Below are positions 38,678-46,970 of a stretch of 64,000 nt of DNA, one piece after another. This DNA is from Chitinispirillum alkaliphilum (GTDB taxonomy: Bacteria > Fibrobacterota > Chitinivibrionia > Chitinivibrionales > Chitinispirillaceae), in the NCBI GenBank assembly GCA_001045525.1, contig LDWW01000002.1, positions 62,001 to 126,000 of the forward strand. The letters are read 5' to 3'. Below the pieces are notes generated by a model, which was not told the DNA's origin, searched no databases, and saw nothing but the letters and a program-made list of their open reading frames with translations. The translations under genes were made by a program, and so were the position numbers. Positions within the stretch are counted from its first letter, which is position 1. Every line of letters starts with the position of its first letter.

Positions 38678-38887
38678 TTAGATTTGTACCTCTTTGCCCC
38701 CCCATAAATCATTATGGCTGTTGTGCATTAGGATGTAATGTTTTGCATTATCGGCGAAAACCTTGAAATAAACCACCCCGGAGCTGTACCACCGGTCCTC
38801 AATCTCCAATACCTCCAAAGGGCTCCCTTCATACCAGAACCGTACCGGGTCTTCGGAACCGGACTCCTGTGTGGTCTCTACAATCAA
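38678..38887 (-). CDS. Small protein, possibly DUF6504-like
   Basis: TTG 38887 is the likely start, eight bases after GAGGAA, giving about 69 residues. The segment PVRFWYEGSPLEVLEIEDRW resembles small proteins with an RFxWxGxxYxVxEVLDRW pattern (DUF6504); this match is from memory and moderate. No function is known. The gene lies between the BON protein and another small gene and is probably co-transcribed with both. Confidence 0.5.
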   Translation of the reverse strand: MIVETTQESGSEDPVRFWYEGSPLEVLEIEDRWYSSGVVYFKVFADNAKHYILMHNSHNDLWGGKEVQI

Positions 38888-38914
38888 AAGCAATTCCTCT
38901 TTTTATCAGGTATA

Positions 38915-39589
38915 TCAGGCAGCTCTTCGGGCTATGTCCAGAAGATTCACAATTTCCCGTACCCCGCGGGTGTATTTTATTATCCTTATGATTTCAAAAA
39001 CCTCATTGCGACTCTCAAGAGTACCTGACACTGCAACTATTCCATTGTCAACCTGAAGTTCCACCCTCTGGGGATCGATGTATTCATTGCGCTCCATTGC
39101 ATTGGTTATGACATCGGCGATCTCTTTGTCACTGTATTCTTTTGAAGGCACCACTGCTATTTCATTGCGTACATTTATTACCCCGCTCATCCCGTACACA
39201 ATTTCCTCAGCCCTGACCTTTTTCCAATACCCATCCACACTCCCCTTAAGGGATACAACCCCATCACTTACACCCACATCGATTTCCGAAGCTGGAATGT
39301 TGGGGTTCCAGAGAAAACGGTTGAGAATAGAAACCTTCAACTCCCTGTCCTCCAATTTCTGCTCACCGTAAGGGAACCCTATAACTGTTCGGTTATCGAC
39401 TTCCATGACACCCGGAACCATCAGAGCATCGGTCTCTGCGGCCTGCCTTGCGGTAAACGAGCTGACTTCACCAGACATGGTAACCTTTCCCCCCTGAACA
39501 GAGATTTCAATCTGGGAGTTTGACAACCTCCCGTCCCAGGCCAGCTGATCCTGAACCACTCTGCGAATCTCTTCATCTGTATAAGCCAT
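38915..39589 (-). CDS. Triple BON-domain protein
   Basis: Three consecutive BON modules can be seen in 224 residues: VTMSGEVSSFTARQAAETDA with GVMEVDNR, VVSLKGSVDGYWKKVRAEEI with GVINVRNEI, and IVAVSGTLESRNEVFEII with GVREIVNLL. BON domains bind phospholipid or other ligands and are usual in envelope stress proteins such as OsmY. This one has no signal peptide, so it may act in the cytoplasm. ATG 39589 has GGAGG upstream and overlaps the end of the DHOD-like gene by 17 bp, so the two are translationally linked. Confidence 0.85.
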   Translation of the reverse strand: MAYTDEEIRRVVQDQLAWDGRLSNSQIEISVQGGKVTMSGEVSSFTARQAAETDALMVPGVMEVDNRTVIGFPYGEQKLEDRELKVSILNRFLWNPNIPASEIDVGVSDGVVSLKGSVDGYWKKVRAEEIVYGMSGVINVRNEIAVVPSKEYSDKEIADVITNAMERNEYIDPQRVELQVDNGIVAVSGTLESRNEVFEIIRIIKYTRGVREIVNLLDIARRAA

Positions 39590-40604
39590 CTTTGTCCTCC
39601 GGATCCTTGTTTTTCTTGGTTTGTTGTATGTAAGACCCCAGAACTCTGAGATAGTTAACCCTCTCAGTCGATTTAAGGTAGTGCAGTGAGATCGTGGGCA
39701 TGATTCCAATCAGTTGCCTGACAGAAGAATACCCGTGATACTCAAGCCAACGGGGAACATCCCTTAAAACTTCCCGGACAAAATCTATGCCATTTATCAA
39801 AAGCGCTGAGGTCATCATTGCCGCATTGGCTCCTGCCGCCAGACATTTTATAACATCCCCCCCACTGTGAACCCCACCCGTTACCGCCTTGTCGATATCT
39901 ACCCTGCCATGAAGAGCCGCCATCCAGTGAAGACGTATCGTCAGCTCATCAGAAGTACTCAGCCTTATCTTCGCAAGAGGCTCAAACGTACGCAGATCAA
40001 TATCTGGCTGATAAAACCTGTTAAACAAAACAACCGCATTAACCCCACTGTGCTCTATTCTCGAAACGATATTGGGAATAGAGGAAAAAAAACAACCGAT
40101 CTTCACCCCAAGAGGTATGGACACCCCCCTTCTCACAGCCCTGATAAGCTCAAAAATCCTGCTCTCAACCTGTGAACAGGTGAAAGCAGGATTATCTGCA
40201 ACATCATATATGTTAAGCTCCAGTCCATCCGCCCCACATCTCTGAACCTCCCTTGCATACTCAACCCACCCCTCCGGACTTATGCCATTTATACTGGCTA
40301 TGACCGGAATGTCCACCGACTCCTTTGCCCTTTGCAAAACCCTGAAATACTCCTCCGCATCATAGGAGTAAGAGCCGAAATCCGGAAGATAAGTGATATA
40401 TTCCGCATCCTCCGGATCAACTGCCGAAACGTTATGTTCTTGTTTTGAGAAAAGCTGTTCCTCGAAGAGTGAGTGCAGAACTATCGCCGCCCCCCCACAG
40501 TCCTCAAACAGTTTTATATTGTTTATATCTGTCCACAGCGGTGATGATGAACCGATCAGAGGATTCTTTAAACTTAAGCCCATGTAATCGGTTGAAAGAT
40601 CCAT
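39573..40604 (-). CDS. Dihydroorotate dehydrogenase-like flavoprotein
   Basis: The 343-residue protein has the FMN-barrel pattern of the dihydroorotate dehydrogenase family: DYMGLSLKNPLIGSSSPLW, IPVIASINGIS, CGADGLELNIY, LGVKIGCFF, AVTGGVHSGGDVIKCLAAGANAAMMTSAL. It belongs to the DHOD-like side group often annotated as dihydroorotate dehydrogenase-like, whose substrate is not established. No other pyrimidine gene is near, so a true PyrD role is doubtful. ATG 40604 follows GAGG by six bases; a TTG four codons upstream contains that site and is rejected. Confidence 0.82.
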   Translation of the reverse strand: MDLSTDYMGLSLKNPLIGSSSPLWTDINNIKLFEDCGGAAIVLHSLFEEQLFSKQEHNVSAVDPEDAEYITYLPDFGSYSYDAEEYFRVLQRAKESVDIPVIASINGISPEGWVEYAREVQRCGADGLELNIYDVADNPAFTCSQVESRIFELIRAVRRGVSIPLGVKIGCFFSSIPNIVSRIEHSGVNAVVLFNRFYQPDIDLRTFEPLAKIRLSTSDELTIRLHWMAALHGRVDIDKAVTGGVHSGGDVIKCLAAGANAAMMTSALLINGIDFVREVLRDVPRWLEYHGYSSVRQLIGIMPTISLHYLKSTERVNYLRVLGSYIQQTKKNKDPEDKDGLYR

Positions 40605-40737
40605 CCCTAACCTCAATCAATACATGTGTGTTTTCATATCCTGACCCTGCACCTAAAAAAAAAGCAACAATTCTGCCATAAAGCCTTTGGCCCCGTTTGC
40701 TACACTCTTACTCTTAAGGAAAGGAGAATTTATCCCC

Positions 40738-41250
40738 ATGGTCACTACTCTGCCTTACCCCTGCTTACTTTTACTTGTCGGTCCGGGCGGATCAGGCAAA
40801 ACAACCTTCGCACAAAATCATTTTACCCCCACCCAAGTCGTCTCCTCAGACAAATGCAGAGCAATGATTAGCGATGATGAAAATGATCAGAGTGTCTCAT
40901 ATGAGGCTTTTAAACTGCTCTATCATATAGTAAGCAAAAGAGTAATGCTGAGAAAACTTACGGTTGTGGATGCAACCAACACTCAAAAATATGCCCGTAA
41001 GCGACTGATTGAGATCAATAAGCGCTTCGGTCCCCTGCCTGCAGCAGCCATAGTGTTTAACTTACCAGAACAAAAGTGCATAGAAAGGGATGCAAATCGA
41101 AAAAGATCTATAGGACAACATATAATCCGGAGTCAATACAAACAGTTCAGACAATCACTGAACAGGCTTCCGGAGGAGGGCTTTTCACCCATAATATTTC
41201 TCTCTGAAACAAGATCGGTTGAACAACACACCCTAACTCTGCTTGGATAA
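40738..41250 (+). CDS. Stand-alone P-loop kinase like the Pnkp 5'-kinase domain
   Basis: The 170-residue product has Walker A GPGGSGKTTFAQNHF, then VVSSDKCRAMISDDENDQS, VVDATNTQKYARKRL and a C-terminal FNLPEQKCIERDANR lid region. This order matches the polynucleotide 5'-kinase domain of bacterial Pnkp RNA-repair enzymes, which there is joined to phosphatase and ligase domains. Here it stands alone. It may phosphorylate 5'-OH RNA or a small metabolite. AAGGAG lies 11 bases before the ATG. Its 3' end overlaps the convergent acyltransferase gene by 18 bp. Confidence 0.72.
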   Translation: MVTTLPYPCLLLLVGPGGSGKTTFAQNHFTPTQVVSSDKCRAMISDDENDQSVSYEAFKLLYHIVSKRVMLRKLTVVDATNTQKYARKRLIEINKRFGPLPAAAIVFNLPEQKCIERDANRKRSIGQHIIRSQYKQFRQSLNRLPEEGFSPIIFLSETRSVEQHTLTLLG

Positions 41251-41778
41251 CAAATCAGTATAGGGCCTCAAGCCGCTCAGAAACCTGTCATACCCGTTTT
41301 GTGAAGTAAGCGGAACGGTAATTCTTGCCAAAGGCCCCGCTTTAGGCAATCCCCAAAGAGTATTCGGTGGCACATCCCTTGAAACCACAGTTCCGGCCTG
41401 AATCACCGAACCACTACCAATTGTAACATTGGGAAGGATGACACAGTGCGGACCTATAAATACATCATTTTCTATTTTAACCGGCCCCGCAGAGTGGGAA
41501 GAACGTTTGGGTCCCCAGTAAAAATGGGACACAATGGTTGTATGCAAACCGACAGTACAATTATCCCCGATTGTAATCACCTCCGGATGGAGTTCATCGA
41601 TATACACATACTGACTTATCCAAACATTTCTGCCGATTTTAACACCACGGAGCTTGTGAAGTTTTGGACGTACAGAATAACCACCCGGTGCAATATAGGC
41701 GATTTTTCTGAAAACTCTGTTTAGTATATTATCCACACACTCCCCCTGTATCTTTAACCACCATTCCCTGAAAACCAT
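41233..41778 (-). CDS. Left-handed beta-helix acyltransferase (hexapeptide repeat family)
   Basis: Hexapeptide-repeat strands run through the 181-residue protein (IGRNVWISQYVYIDE, ITIGDNCTVGLHTTI, VKIENDVFIGPHCVILPNVTIGSGSVIQAGTVVSRDVPPNTLWGLPKAG). This is the WbbJ/maltose O-acetyltransferase fold, using acetyl-CoA or another acyl-CoA. The active-site histidine region is probably TTIVSHFY. The gene overlaps ubiX by 50 bp and is the last member of the nine-gene minus-strand run. It is likely to acylate a sugar or small-molecule product of that run. Confidence 0.82.
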   Translation of the reverse strand: MVFREWWLKIQGECVDNILNRVFRKIAYIAPGGYSVRPKLHKLRGVKIGRNVWISQYVYIDELHPEVITIGDNCTVGLHTTIVSHFYWGPKRSSHSAGPVKIENDVFIGPHCVILPNVTIGSGSVIQAGTVVSRDVPPNTLWGLPKAGPLARITVPLTSQNGYDRFLSGLRPYTDLLSKQS

Positions 41779-42346
41779 CTCTTTTCCCGGTCCACCCCTT
41801 CAACCCCTTGCATTCTATACCTACAAAAGAGATTAATTTCCCCGCAACCTGGCCAATATGATCCAGAAGAGACCGGGGATGAAGATAAAAGGAGGGAATA
41901 GGGGGACAAATTACAGCTCCGTTGTCTGCAGCCCTCATCATCAAATCCAAATGTCCCTTATGAAAAGGCGTTTCTCTTACACACAAAACCAAAGGTCTTC
42001 TCTCCTTAAGCGTCACATCCGCAGATCTGCTGATCAGTGTAGAACAAAATGAATTTGCGATTGCAGAGAGTGACTTTACCGAACACGGAGCAACAATCAT
42101 CCCATCGGTTCTAAATGAACCACTGGCAATAGATGCGGTAAAGTCACTCTCTGAGTATGAAAAGGTCGCCATGTTCTTAATATCTGAAACTGAATAATCG
42201 GTCTCAAGACTCATCACTTCTGAAGCAGCCTCGCTTATTATCAGATGAGTCTCTGCTTCTGCCTCCCTGAGCATCTCAAGTACCCTTACCCCGTAGATAA
42301 CCCCGGAGGCTCCGGTGATTGCAACAACGATTCTTTTTTCTTTCAT
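41729..42346 (-). CDS. ubiX: Flavin prenyltransferase UbiX
   Basis: UbiX joins a dimethylallyl group to FMN to make prenyl-FMN, the cofactor of UbiD decarboxylases. Family motifs are VAITGASGVIYGVRVLEML, MIVAPCSVKSLSAIANS, RPLVLCVRETPFHKGHLDLMMRAADNGAVICPPIPSFY. The protein is 205 residues, a normal length with a slight C-terminal extension. The ubiD gene two genes upstream in the same operon is the clear partner. Confidence 0.93.
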   Translation of the reverse strand: MKEKRIVVAITGASGVIYGVRVLEMLREAEAETHLIISEAASEVMSLETDYSVSDIKNMATFSYSESDFTASIASGSFRTDGMIVAPCSVKSLSAIANSFCSTLISRSADVTLKERRPLVLCVRETPFHKGHLDLMMRAADNGAVICPPIPSFYLHPRSLLDHIGQVAGKLISFVGIECKGLKGWTGKRDGFQGMVVKDTGGVCG

Positions 42347-42361
42347 TTGTTGTCTCTCCCC

Positions 42362-43348
42362 CTAATACTCAAACCGTATGAAAAGATTTCTCCTGTAACC
42401 ATCAACACAGGCAATCCACTCATCATCTCCAATTAAGTGCGCATCGATATGATGCATCCCTCTGCGTCTCCAGCTTTCCTGCCCAGGGCGCAAGACCGGG
42501 TTCCCATCATAGGGTCTCTCTTTGTACACTTCACGGGTTAACTTAACAATTTCAAAGGCATTTAGTTTTCTTCCATAAGTTGGTTTGCAATCCTGAGCCA
42601 GCCAGAAAATTGAATTGTCAAGCATCGGGACTCTCCCTCCAGGCCTGGCCCTTGAGGCATCATCAATAACAATGGGGCTCATGGGATGCTCTGTCCACTC
42701 CCCTTTCAGACTATCTGCGAAAAACAACCGGGTATTATCATGTGTGTACGGTGAGGAATTTGCAATTATCCACCAGCTCTGGTCATGCTCAAACAACACA
42801 TGGTCGCCAAACTCACCCTCTATCATCGTACGTTCAAATTCCCAACCGTAAGGAAAATCCAAAGCCCGGTAGAGTCTCAGCTCAGAAGCTTCAGCACTCT
42901 CGGGAATCATGTAATACTCACCTCTGTATTCAAACACCAATGGATAAGAGAGATGAAACGGTTCATCAAGCACCACCCTGTCGTACTCCCAGTTAAAGCC
43001 ATCAGCACTTTTGGCCAGTGCAATATCCCCCTGGTTAGTTAAAGAATTCAAAACTTCGAAAAACATATACCACCTGGAATCGACCTGAATCATAAAGGGA
43101 TCCGCAACGAAATCCGCCTTTATATCGGTAACGTCAGCGGCTGTAATTACCGGGTTGTTTATCTGGGGCGGATCAGAGAGGTTAAGCGGAGATGAACCGG
43201 TGTAAATACCAATAGCCCACTCATTCATGGTAAAAGTAGAGACCCGGGACTCCACACTGTTTTTTACGGAAAAACTCACCACACCTGCGGTTAAAAGAGA
43301 GATAAAACCAAAGAACAGAAATCTATTTTTCTTCTTTCTATTTCTCAA
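42362..43348 (-). CDS. Exported five-bladed propeller protein (GH43/GINT1 N-terminal-like)
   Basis: A basic start and hydrophobic helix (FLFFGFISLLTAGVVSF) indicate export or membrane anchoring. The rest carries propeller features: FVADPFMIQVDSRWYMFFEVL, KSADGFNWEYDRVVLDEPFHLSYPLVFEY, YYMIPESAEASELRLYRA, WWIIANSS and GGRVPMLDNSIFWLAQD. Such blades occur in glycoside hydrolase families 43/32 and in the N-terminal domain of plant GINT1. It is probably a carbohydrate-acting or carbohydrate-binding enzyme; the substrate is unknown. A TTG start follows GGAGGGGG by five bases. It lies between ubiD and ubiX. Confidence 0.7.
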   Translation of the reverse strand: MRNRKKKNRFLFFGFISLLTAGVVSFSVKNSVESRVSTFTMNEWAIGIYTGSSPLNLSDPPQINNPVITAADVTDIKADFVADPFMIQVDSRWYMFFEVLNSLTNQGDIALAKSADGFNWEYDRVVLDEPFHLSYPLVFEYRGEYYMIPESAEASELRLYRALDFPYGWEFERTMIEGEFGDHVLFEHDQSWWIIANSSPYTHDNTRLFFADSLKGEWTEHPMSPIVIDDASRARPGGRVPMLDNSIFWLAQDCKPTYGRKLNAFEIVKLTREVYKERPYDGNPVLRPGQESWRRRGMHHIDAHLIGDDEWIACVDGYRRNLFIRFEY

Positions 43349-43364
43349 AAGTTCCCCCTCCGGA

Positions 43365-44405
43365 TTAAGATTTGTTTTTGATTCTTCCGCTCATCTGAAA
43401 AGCCTTATACATTCTGTTTTTTAATAGTACATTCTGAATGACATGCCTAATCCTTGATCCGTGAAAGTCAACCAAACCCGCCTTTGCCAAAAGCGAAAGC
43501 ATGTGGTGATCCTCTCCACCGGGCATACCTACTGATGTACCCCTGAAAATGGGATCGTCTCTGTACATTACAGAAGTTATTTCAAAAAGGAATGCCTGGG
43601 GGTTGCTGCTTGGAACACCGGCATAATCAAGATAAGGACCATCGGATATACGCACATGGGGTAAAAGTACTCCCTCCAAAATAATTTCTGAACTTGCAGG
43701 TACTTCAAGGTCGACACTTAAACAGTTTATAAGTTCAAGAGGTCTTTGCATCAAAGCACCAGCCATGCAGTACTCATCTACCCCGCTGTCAAATGCTCCA
43801 CCAGCAGCCATGACTGCCAGTTCATCCACTCCAATCGCGACAGCCATCTCCAAAGGTTTTGACTCTTTTTCTGCCAAAGCCATGTGGTGTGCAAGATGAC
43901 TTCTGGGAGACACACTCACGGTCGCTCTCCTCTTATCCATCACCTGCATTCTGTAGACACCTACATTGCGTTTTCCGGTTTGTATATTCTTTGTAATATT
44001 GAGATGCCATGTACCGATAAATCTGCCCCCATCGATATTGCTCCACCATGGAACAGCAAAGCGGTTGATATCAATGGAATTTTTGCGTTGAACATTTTTC
44101 AAAACAAGACTCTCTTTGACTACAACAGGCTCAAGCGGTTGAGCTGTGCGCTGTCTGATAACCTTTGCAATCTCAGCACTTTTTGCCCCCGTATTTACTC
44201 CCATTGAAAGGGACACCAACTCATCTCTTCCAAGCCCACCTGTAAACACACTCTGACCCGGATAATCTTTTATATTGGTAAACAACAGAGGGTGAAATGA
44301 TCCCCTTGCTATCTCCCCTATTTCAAATTTCCAGTTCACCCTTCGCTCAACAACTGTCAACCAATCCAGTTTTACAAGTTCTGATATATAAGTTCTGAGG
44401 TCCAT
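43365..44405 (-). CDS. ubiD: Short UbiD-family prenyl-FMN-dependent decarboxylase
   Basis: UbiD enzymes decarboxylate or carboxylate aromatic and unsaturated acids using prenyl-FMN. Motifs visible are LSMGVNTGAKSAE, FAVPWWSNIDGGRFIGTWHLNITKN, VYRMQVMDKRRATVSVSPRSHLAHH, and the catalytic acid block SEIILEGVLLPHVRISDGPYLDYAG. The length is 346 residues, against about 450-500 for E. coli UbiD, so the C-terminal part is much shortened. The catalytic residues remain, which argues for a genuine short subfamily. Whether it acts on a quinone precursor or on another acid is not shown. Confidence 0.85.
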   Translation of the reverse strand: MDLRTYISELVKLDWLTVVERRVNWKFEIGEIARGSFHPLLFTNIKDYPGQSVFTGGLGRDELVSLSMGVNTGAKSAEIAKVIRQRTAQPLEPVVVKESLVLKNVQRKNSIDINRFAVPWWSNIDGGRFIGTWHLNITKNIQTGKRNVGVYRMQVMDKRRATVSVSPRSHLAHHMALAEKESKPLEMAVAIGVDELAVMAAGGAFDSGVDEYCMAGALMQRPLELINCLSVDLEVPASSEIILEGVLLPHVRISDGPYLDYAGVPSSNPQAFLFEITSVMYRDDPIFRGTSVGMPGGEDHHMLSLLAKAGLVDFHGSRIRHVIQNVLLKNRMYKAFQMSGRIKNKS

Positions 44406-44451
44406 TGCATTCCTCTGTTAAATACCCCTGTTTTTTTAAACATCACTACAG

Positions 44452-45795
44452 TCAAAAGGAAACCCTGTTTTCCGCTTCAGAATACCGGATGATTTTCCTA
44501 TGGATATCTTCTGCAGCTTCCACTCCCATAGTGAAAGCATCCTCCATAGATGAATACTCCCAGGCTCCAAAACGTCCCACAGAGTAGATGTTTCTTTTTG
44601 TAAGGAAATCTTTAATGGTCTCAACAGACCTGTTTCTCTCTTTGTCGAAGATAACGTACCCATGGGGAATATCGATAATTTTCTCTGCTACAATCTGCTC
44701 AGGTTTCTCAATCACTCCCATTCTTACCAAAGCAGCTACAGAACTCCTCTTTGCCTCTTCAATGTTAATACCCTGTGCAGGATCGTAGGAAATCTCAAGA
44801 TAAACGGAGCTATGCCTCTTGGGAGCCATAAAGGGGGAGAAATTATGAGGAAAACCGATGCGGTGAAAAGGGAAATCGTTTTCTGGTGTATAAACCCAAT
44901 GCTTCTCACTTATATTTCCGGATATACCAAAATTAATATTTAATACAGATACATGATTCAGTTTTCCGGATGCCTCTCTTATCGTATCTGAAACCCCCTC
45001 CATATTTTCCACAAGTGAAGGAAGTGGCTGAGTGGAGACAAGGTAATCATAGGGAATCTTCTTTCCCGAGGAGGTGATAACCAATTGCTCCTGAGGCTTA
45101 ACAGCCACCACTGATTCGTTCAGCTCTATATTGTCGATTCGAGAAGAGATATTTTTGATCACAGATTCTATTCCCCCCCTTTGAGGGTAGTGAAAAACAG
45201 AATTGTAACCCAAATCACCCTCATTCTCAGCTAATGCCCCGGCAAGAAGAAGTTTGAGATTGCTTGATGGAACAAAACGCCCGGTAGTGTCGGGAGTAAG
45301 CTCCGCAGGGTGTTTTTTGAAAATTTTGGAGTTATAGGGTATCATGAAATGACGTGCAATACCGTCACCGAAATGTGCCCTGATCCAATCTTCAAAAGTT
45401 ACAATCTCTTCCTTTATTCCGCTGAAATATCTTTTACTGTATTCGTATATACACTCTATAACTATGTCTTTTGGAAGCCCATAGAGATTAGCCTGAAAGG
45501 GGTATTTTGTATAGACACCGTTTGTGAAAATCCAGGCCTTTCTGTTTTTCTGTTCAAATTTCTGATCAAATGAGAACACAAGGTCCCTGAACAGATCGGT
45601 CTGAAAATGGAGAAGATGTCCGGTGTAGTCAAAAAGAAAATCCCCCTGCTGCTCAGTGCGGCATAATCCACCAACGCGCCCCTCTTTCTCCAGCATGGTA
45701 TACTTTATCGGTGCCCCACCCATTTTTCTCTTTGAGAACTCCCACGCAGCACCCAACCCGGCAAGTCCTCCCCCAATTATCACCACGTTTTTCAT
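44452..45795 (-). CDS. FAD-dependent amine-oxidase-type oxidoreductase
   Basis: The N-terminus has the FAD-binding fold (VVIIGGGLAGLGAAWEFSKR) and the family GG motif region (EKEGRVGGLCRTEQQGDFLFDYTGHLLHF). The C-terminus has the second FAD contact (IYSVGRFGAWEYSSMEDAFTMGVEAAEDI). The closest look is to UDP-galactopyranose-mutase or protoporphyrinogen-oxidase-like proteins found in glycan clusters. ATG 45795 is chosen because the GGGLAGL strand then starts the protein; it gives 447 residues. Hem genes in the run make a tetrapyrrole role possible, but the glycosyltransferase next door fits a glycan role equally well. Confidence 0.75.
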   Translation of the reverse strand: MKNVVIIGGGLAGLGAAWEFSKRKMGGAPIKYTMLEKEGRVGGLCRTEQQGDFLFDYTGHLLHFQTDLFRDLVFSFDQKFEQKNRKAWIFTNGVYTKYPFQANLYGLPKDIVIECIYEYSKRYFSGIKEEIVTFEDWIRAHFGDGIARHFMIPYNSKIFKKHPAELTPDTTGRFVPSSNLKLLLAGALAENEGDLGYNSVFHYPQRGGIESVIKNISSRIDNIELNESVVAVKPQEQLVITSSGKKIPYDYLVSTQPLPSLVENMEGVSDTIREASGKLNHVSVLNINFGISGNISEKHWVYTPENDFPFHRIGFPHNFSPFMAPKRHSSVYLEISYDPAQGINIEEAKRSSVAALVRMGVIEKPEQIVAEKIIDIPHGYVIFDKERNRSVETIKDFLTKRNIYSVGRFGAWEYSSMEDAFTMGVEAAEDIHRKIIRYSEAENRVSF

Positions 45796-45827
45796 ACACC
45801 TGATTCCCACTCTTGTTGTCGGTTAGT

Positions 45828-46970
45828 TTAAACTGTTAATTTTTTCCTATCGTAAAGATCACGGTAAAGCACCTCAAGAGAATCGGAGAACTTTGAAGGG
45901 TGAAATTTGGTAAAAGCGACCTTCCTACCCTCTTTACCCATTCTGCTTGCCTTACCGGAATCGGCTGTAAGTTTAAGAATCGCCTCCGCCATAGCTGCGG
46001 GATCGCTATGGGGAACTAAAAATCCGGTTCTGCCATCTTCCACAAGCTCAGGATTCCCCCCAACCCTCGTTGCCACCACCGGAACACCGGCAGCCATCGC
46101 CTCGAGTATAACAATGGGACACCCCTCGGTTCGTGATGAGAGAACGAATATGTCAATCTCTTTGAGCGCTTCGAATACATTAGACCTGTAGCCTGCAAAA
46201 TTCACCCTCTTATCAACACCGATCTTCTCTGCATATCTTTTAAGGGATTCCTCAAGCGGCCCGGTCCCTACTACCGTAAGCTTAGCCTCCGGCTCATACT
46301 CCCCCACAATACTCATAGCCTCCAGAAGAATATCAATCGACTTTTCATCCGAGAGCCTCCCAATAAACCCGATCCTTTTGGAATAGGCCCCTCTTTTAGC
46401 TCCATTGCGCTCTGTGTCTCTGATTTTCCGCAGGTTAAAAGGGGGATAGACAATTTTAAACAGATTCGGGGCACATGACTTTTCCCACTCACTTTTTATA
46501 AACTTTGAAGTGACCACAAATGAGTCGCATCTGTTTATAACCATTGAAGTAAACGGTTGAATAAAACGATCACGGACCCTTGCAACTTTCGAAGGCGCGG
46601 TGTCTTTTAACGTCATCTCTGTTCCTATCACCACCGGAACCCGGGCAAGTTTTGCAGCTGCTATACCCATAAGATTAGCCTTCAGTACGTGTGTTTGAAC
46701 GATATCGGGCCTGTATTCTTTAAAAAACCTGTAAAGGCGGTAAAAACTACGTGGTTCATTGACAGCATTCTGCTTTACAGAAAGGTTGAATATCTTTCCC
46801 CCCAGCTCTTCAAATCTTTTCCCAAACGGATTTGTTTCATATTCAAATACACAAACCGCAAGTTCCATTGTGTTGTGATCGAAATTCTGAGCCAGAATAT
46901 CAAGTATTTCGATCAGGCCGTTGTATACATTGAATGACTTGTAAATGTGAAGAACCTTAAGTTTTTTCAT
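45828..46970 (-). CDS. GT4-family glycosyltransferase
   Basis: The 380-residue protein has the GT-B layout: an N-terminal Rossmann domain (VLHIYKSFNVYNGLIEILDILA) and a C-terminal donor-binding domain with RIGFIGRLSDEKSIDILLEA and the SSRTEGCPIVILEAMAAGVPVVAT motif holding the E-x7-E glutamates. It is a retaining glycosyltransferase; donor and acceptor are unknown. The ATG overlaps the hemB stop codon as TGATG, so expression is coupled to hemB, an unusual pairing. Confidence 0.88.
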   Translation of the reverse strand: MKKLKVLHIYKSFNVYNGLIEILDILAQNFDHNTMELAVCVFEYETNPFGKRFEELGGKIFNLSVKQNAVNEPRSFYRLYRFFKEYRPDIVQTHVLKANLMGIAAAKLARVPVVIGTEMTLKDTAPSKVARVRDRFIQPFTSMVINRCDSFVVTSKFIKSEWEKSCAPNLFKIVYPPFNLRKIRDTERNGAKRGAYSKRIGFIGRLSDEKSIDILLEAMSIVGEYEPEAKLTVVGTGPLEESLKRYAEKIGVDKRVNFAGYRSNVFEALKEIDIFVLSSRTEGCPIVILEAMAAGVPVVATRVGGNPELVEDGRTGFLVPHSDPAAMAEAILKLTADSGKASRMGKEGRKVAFTKFHPSKFSDSLEVLYRDLYDRKKLTV

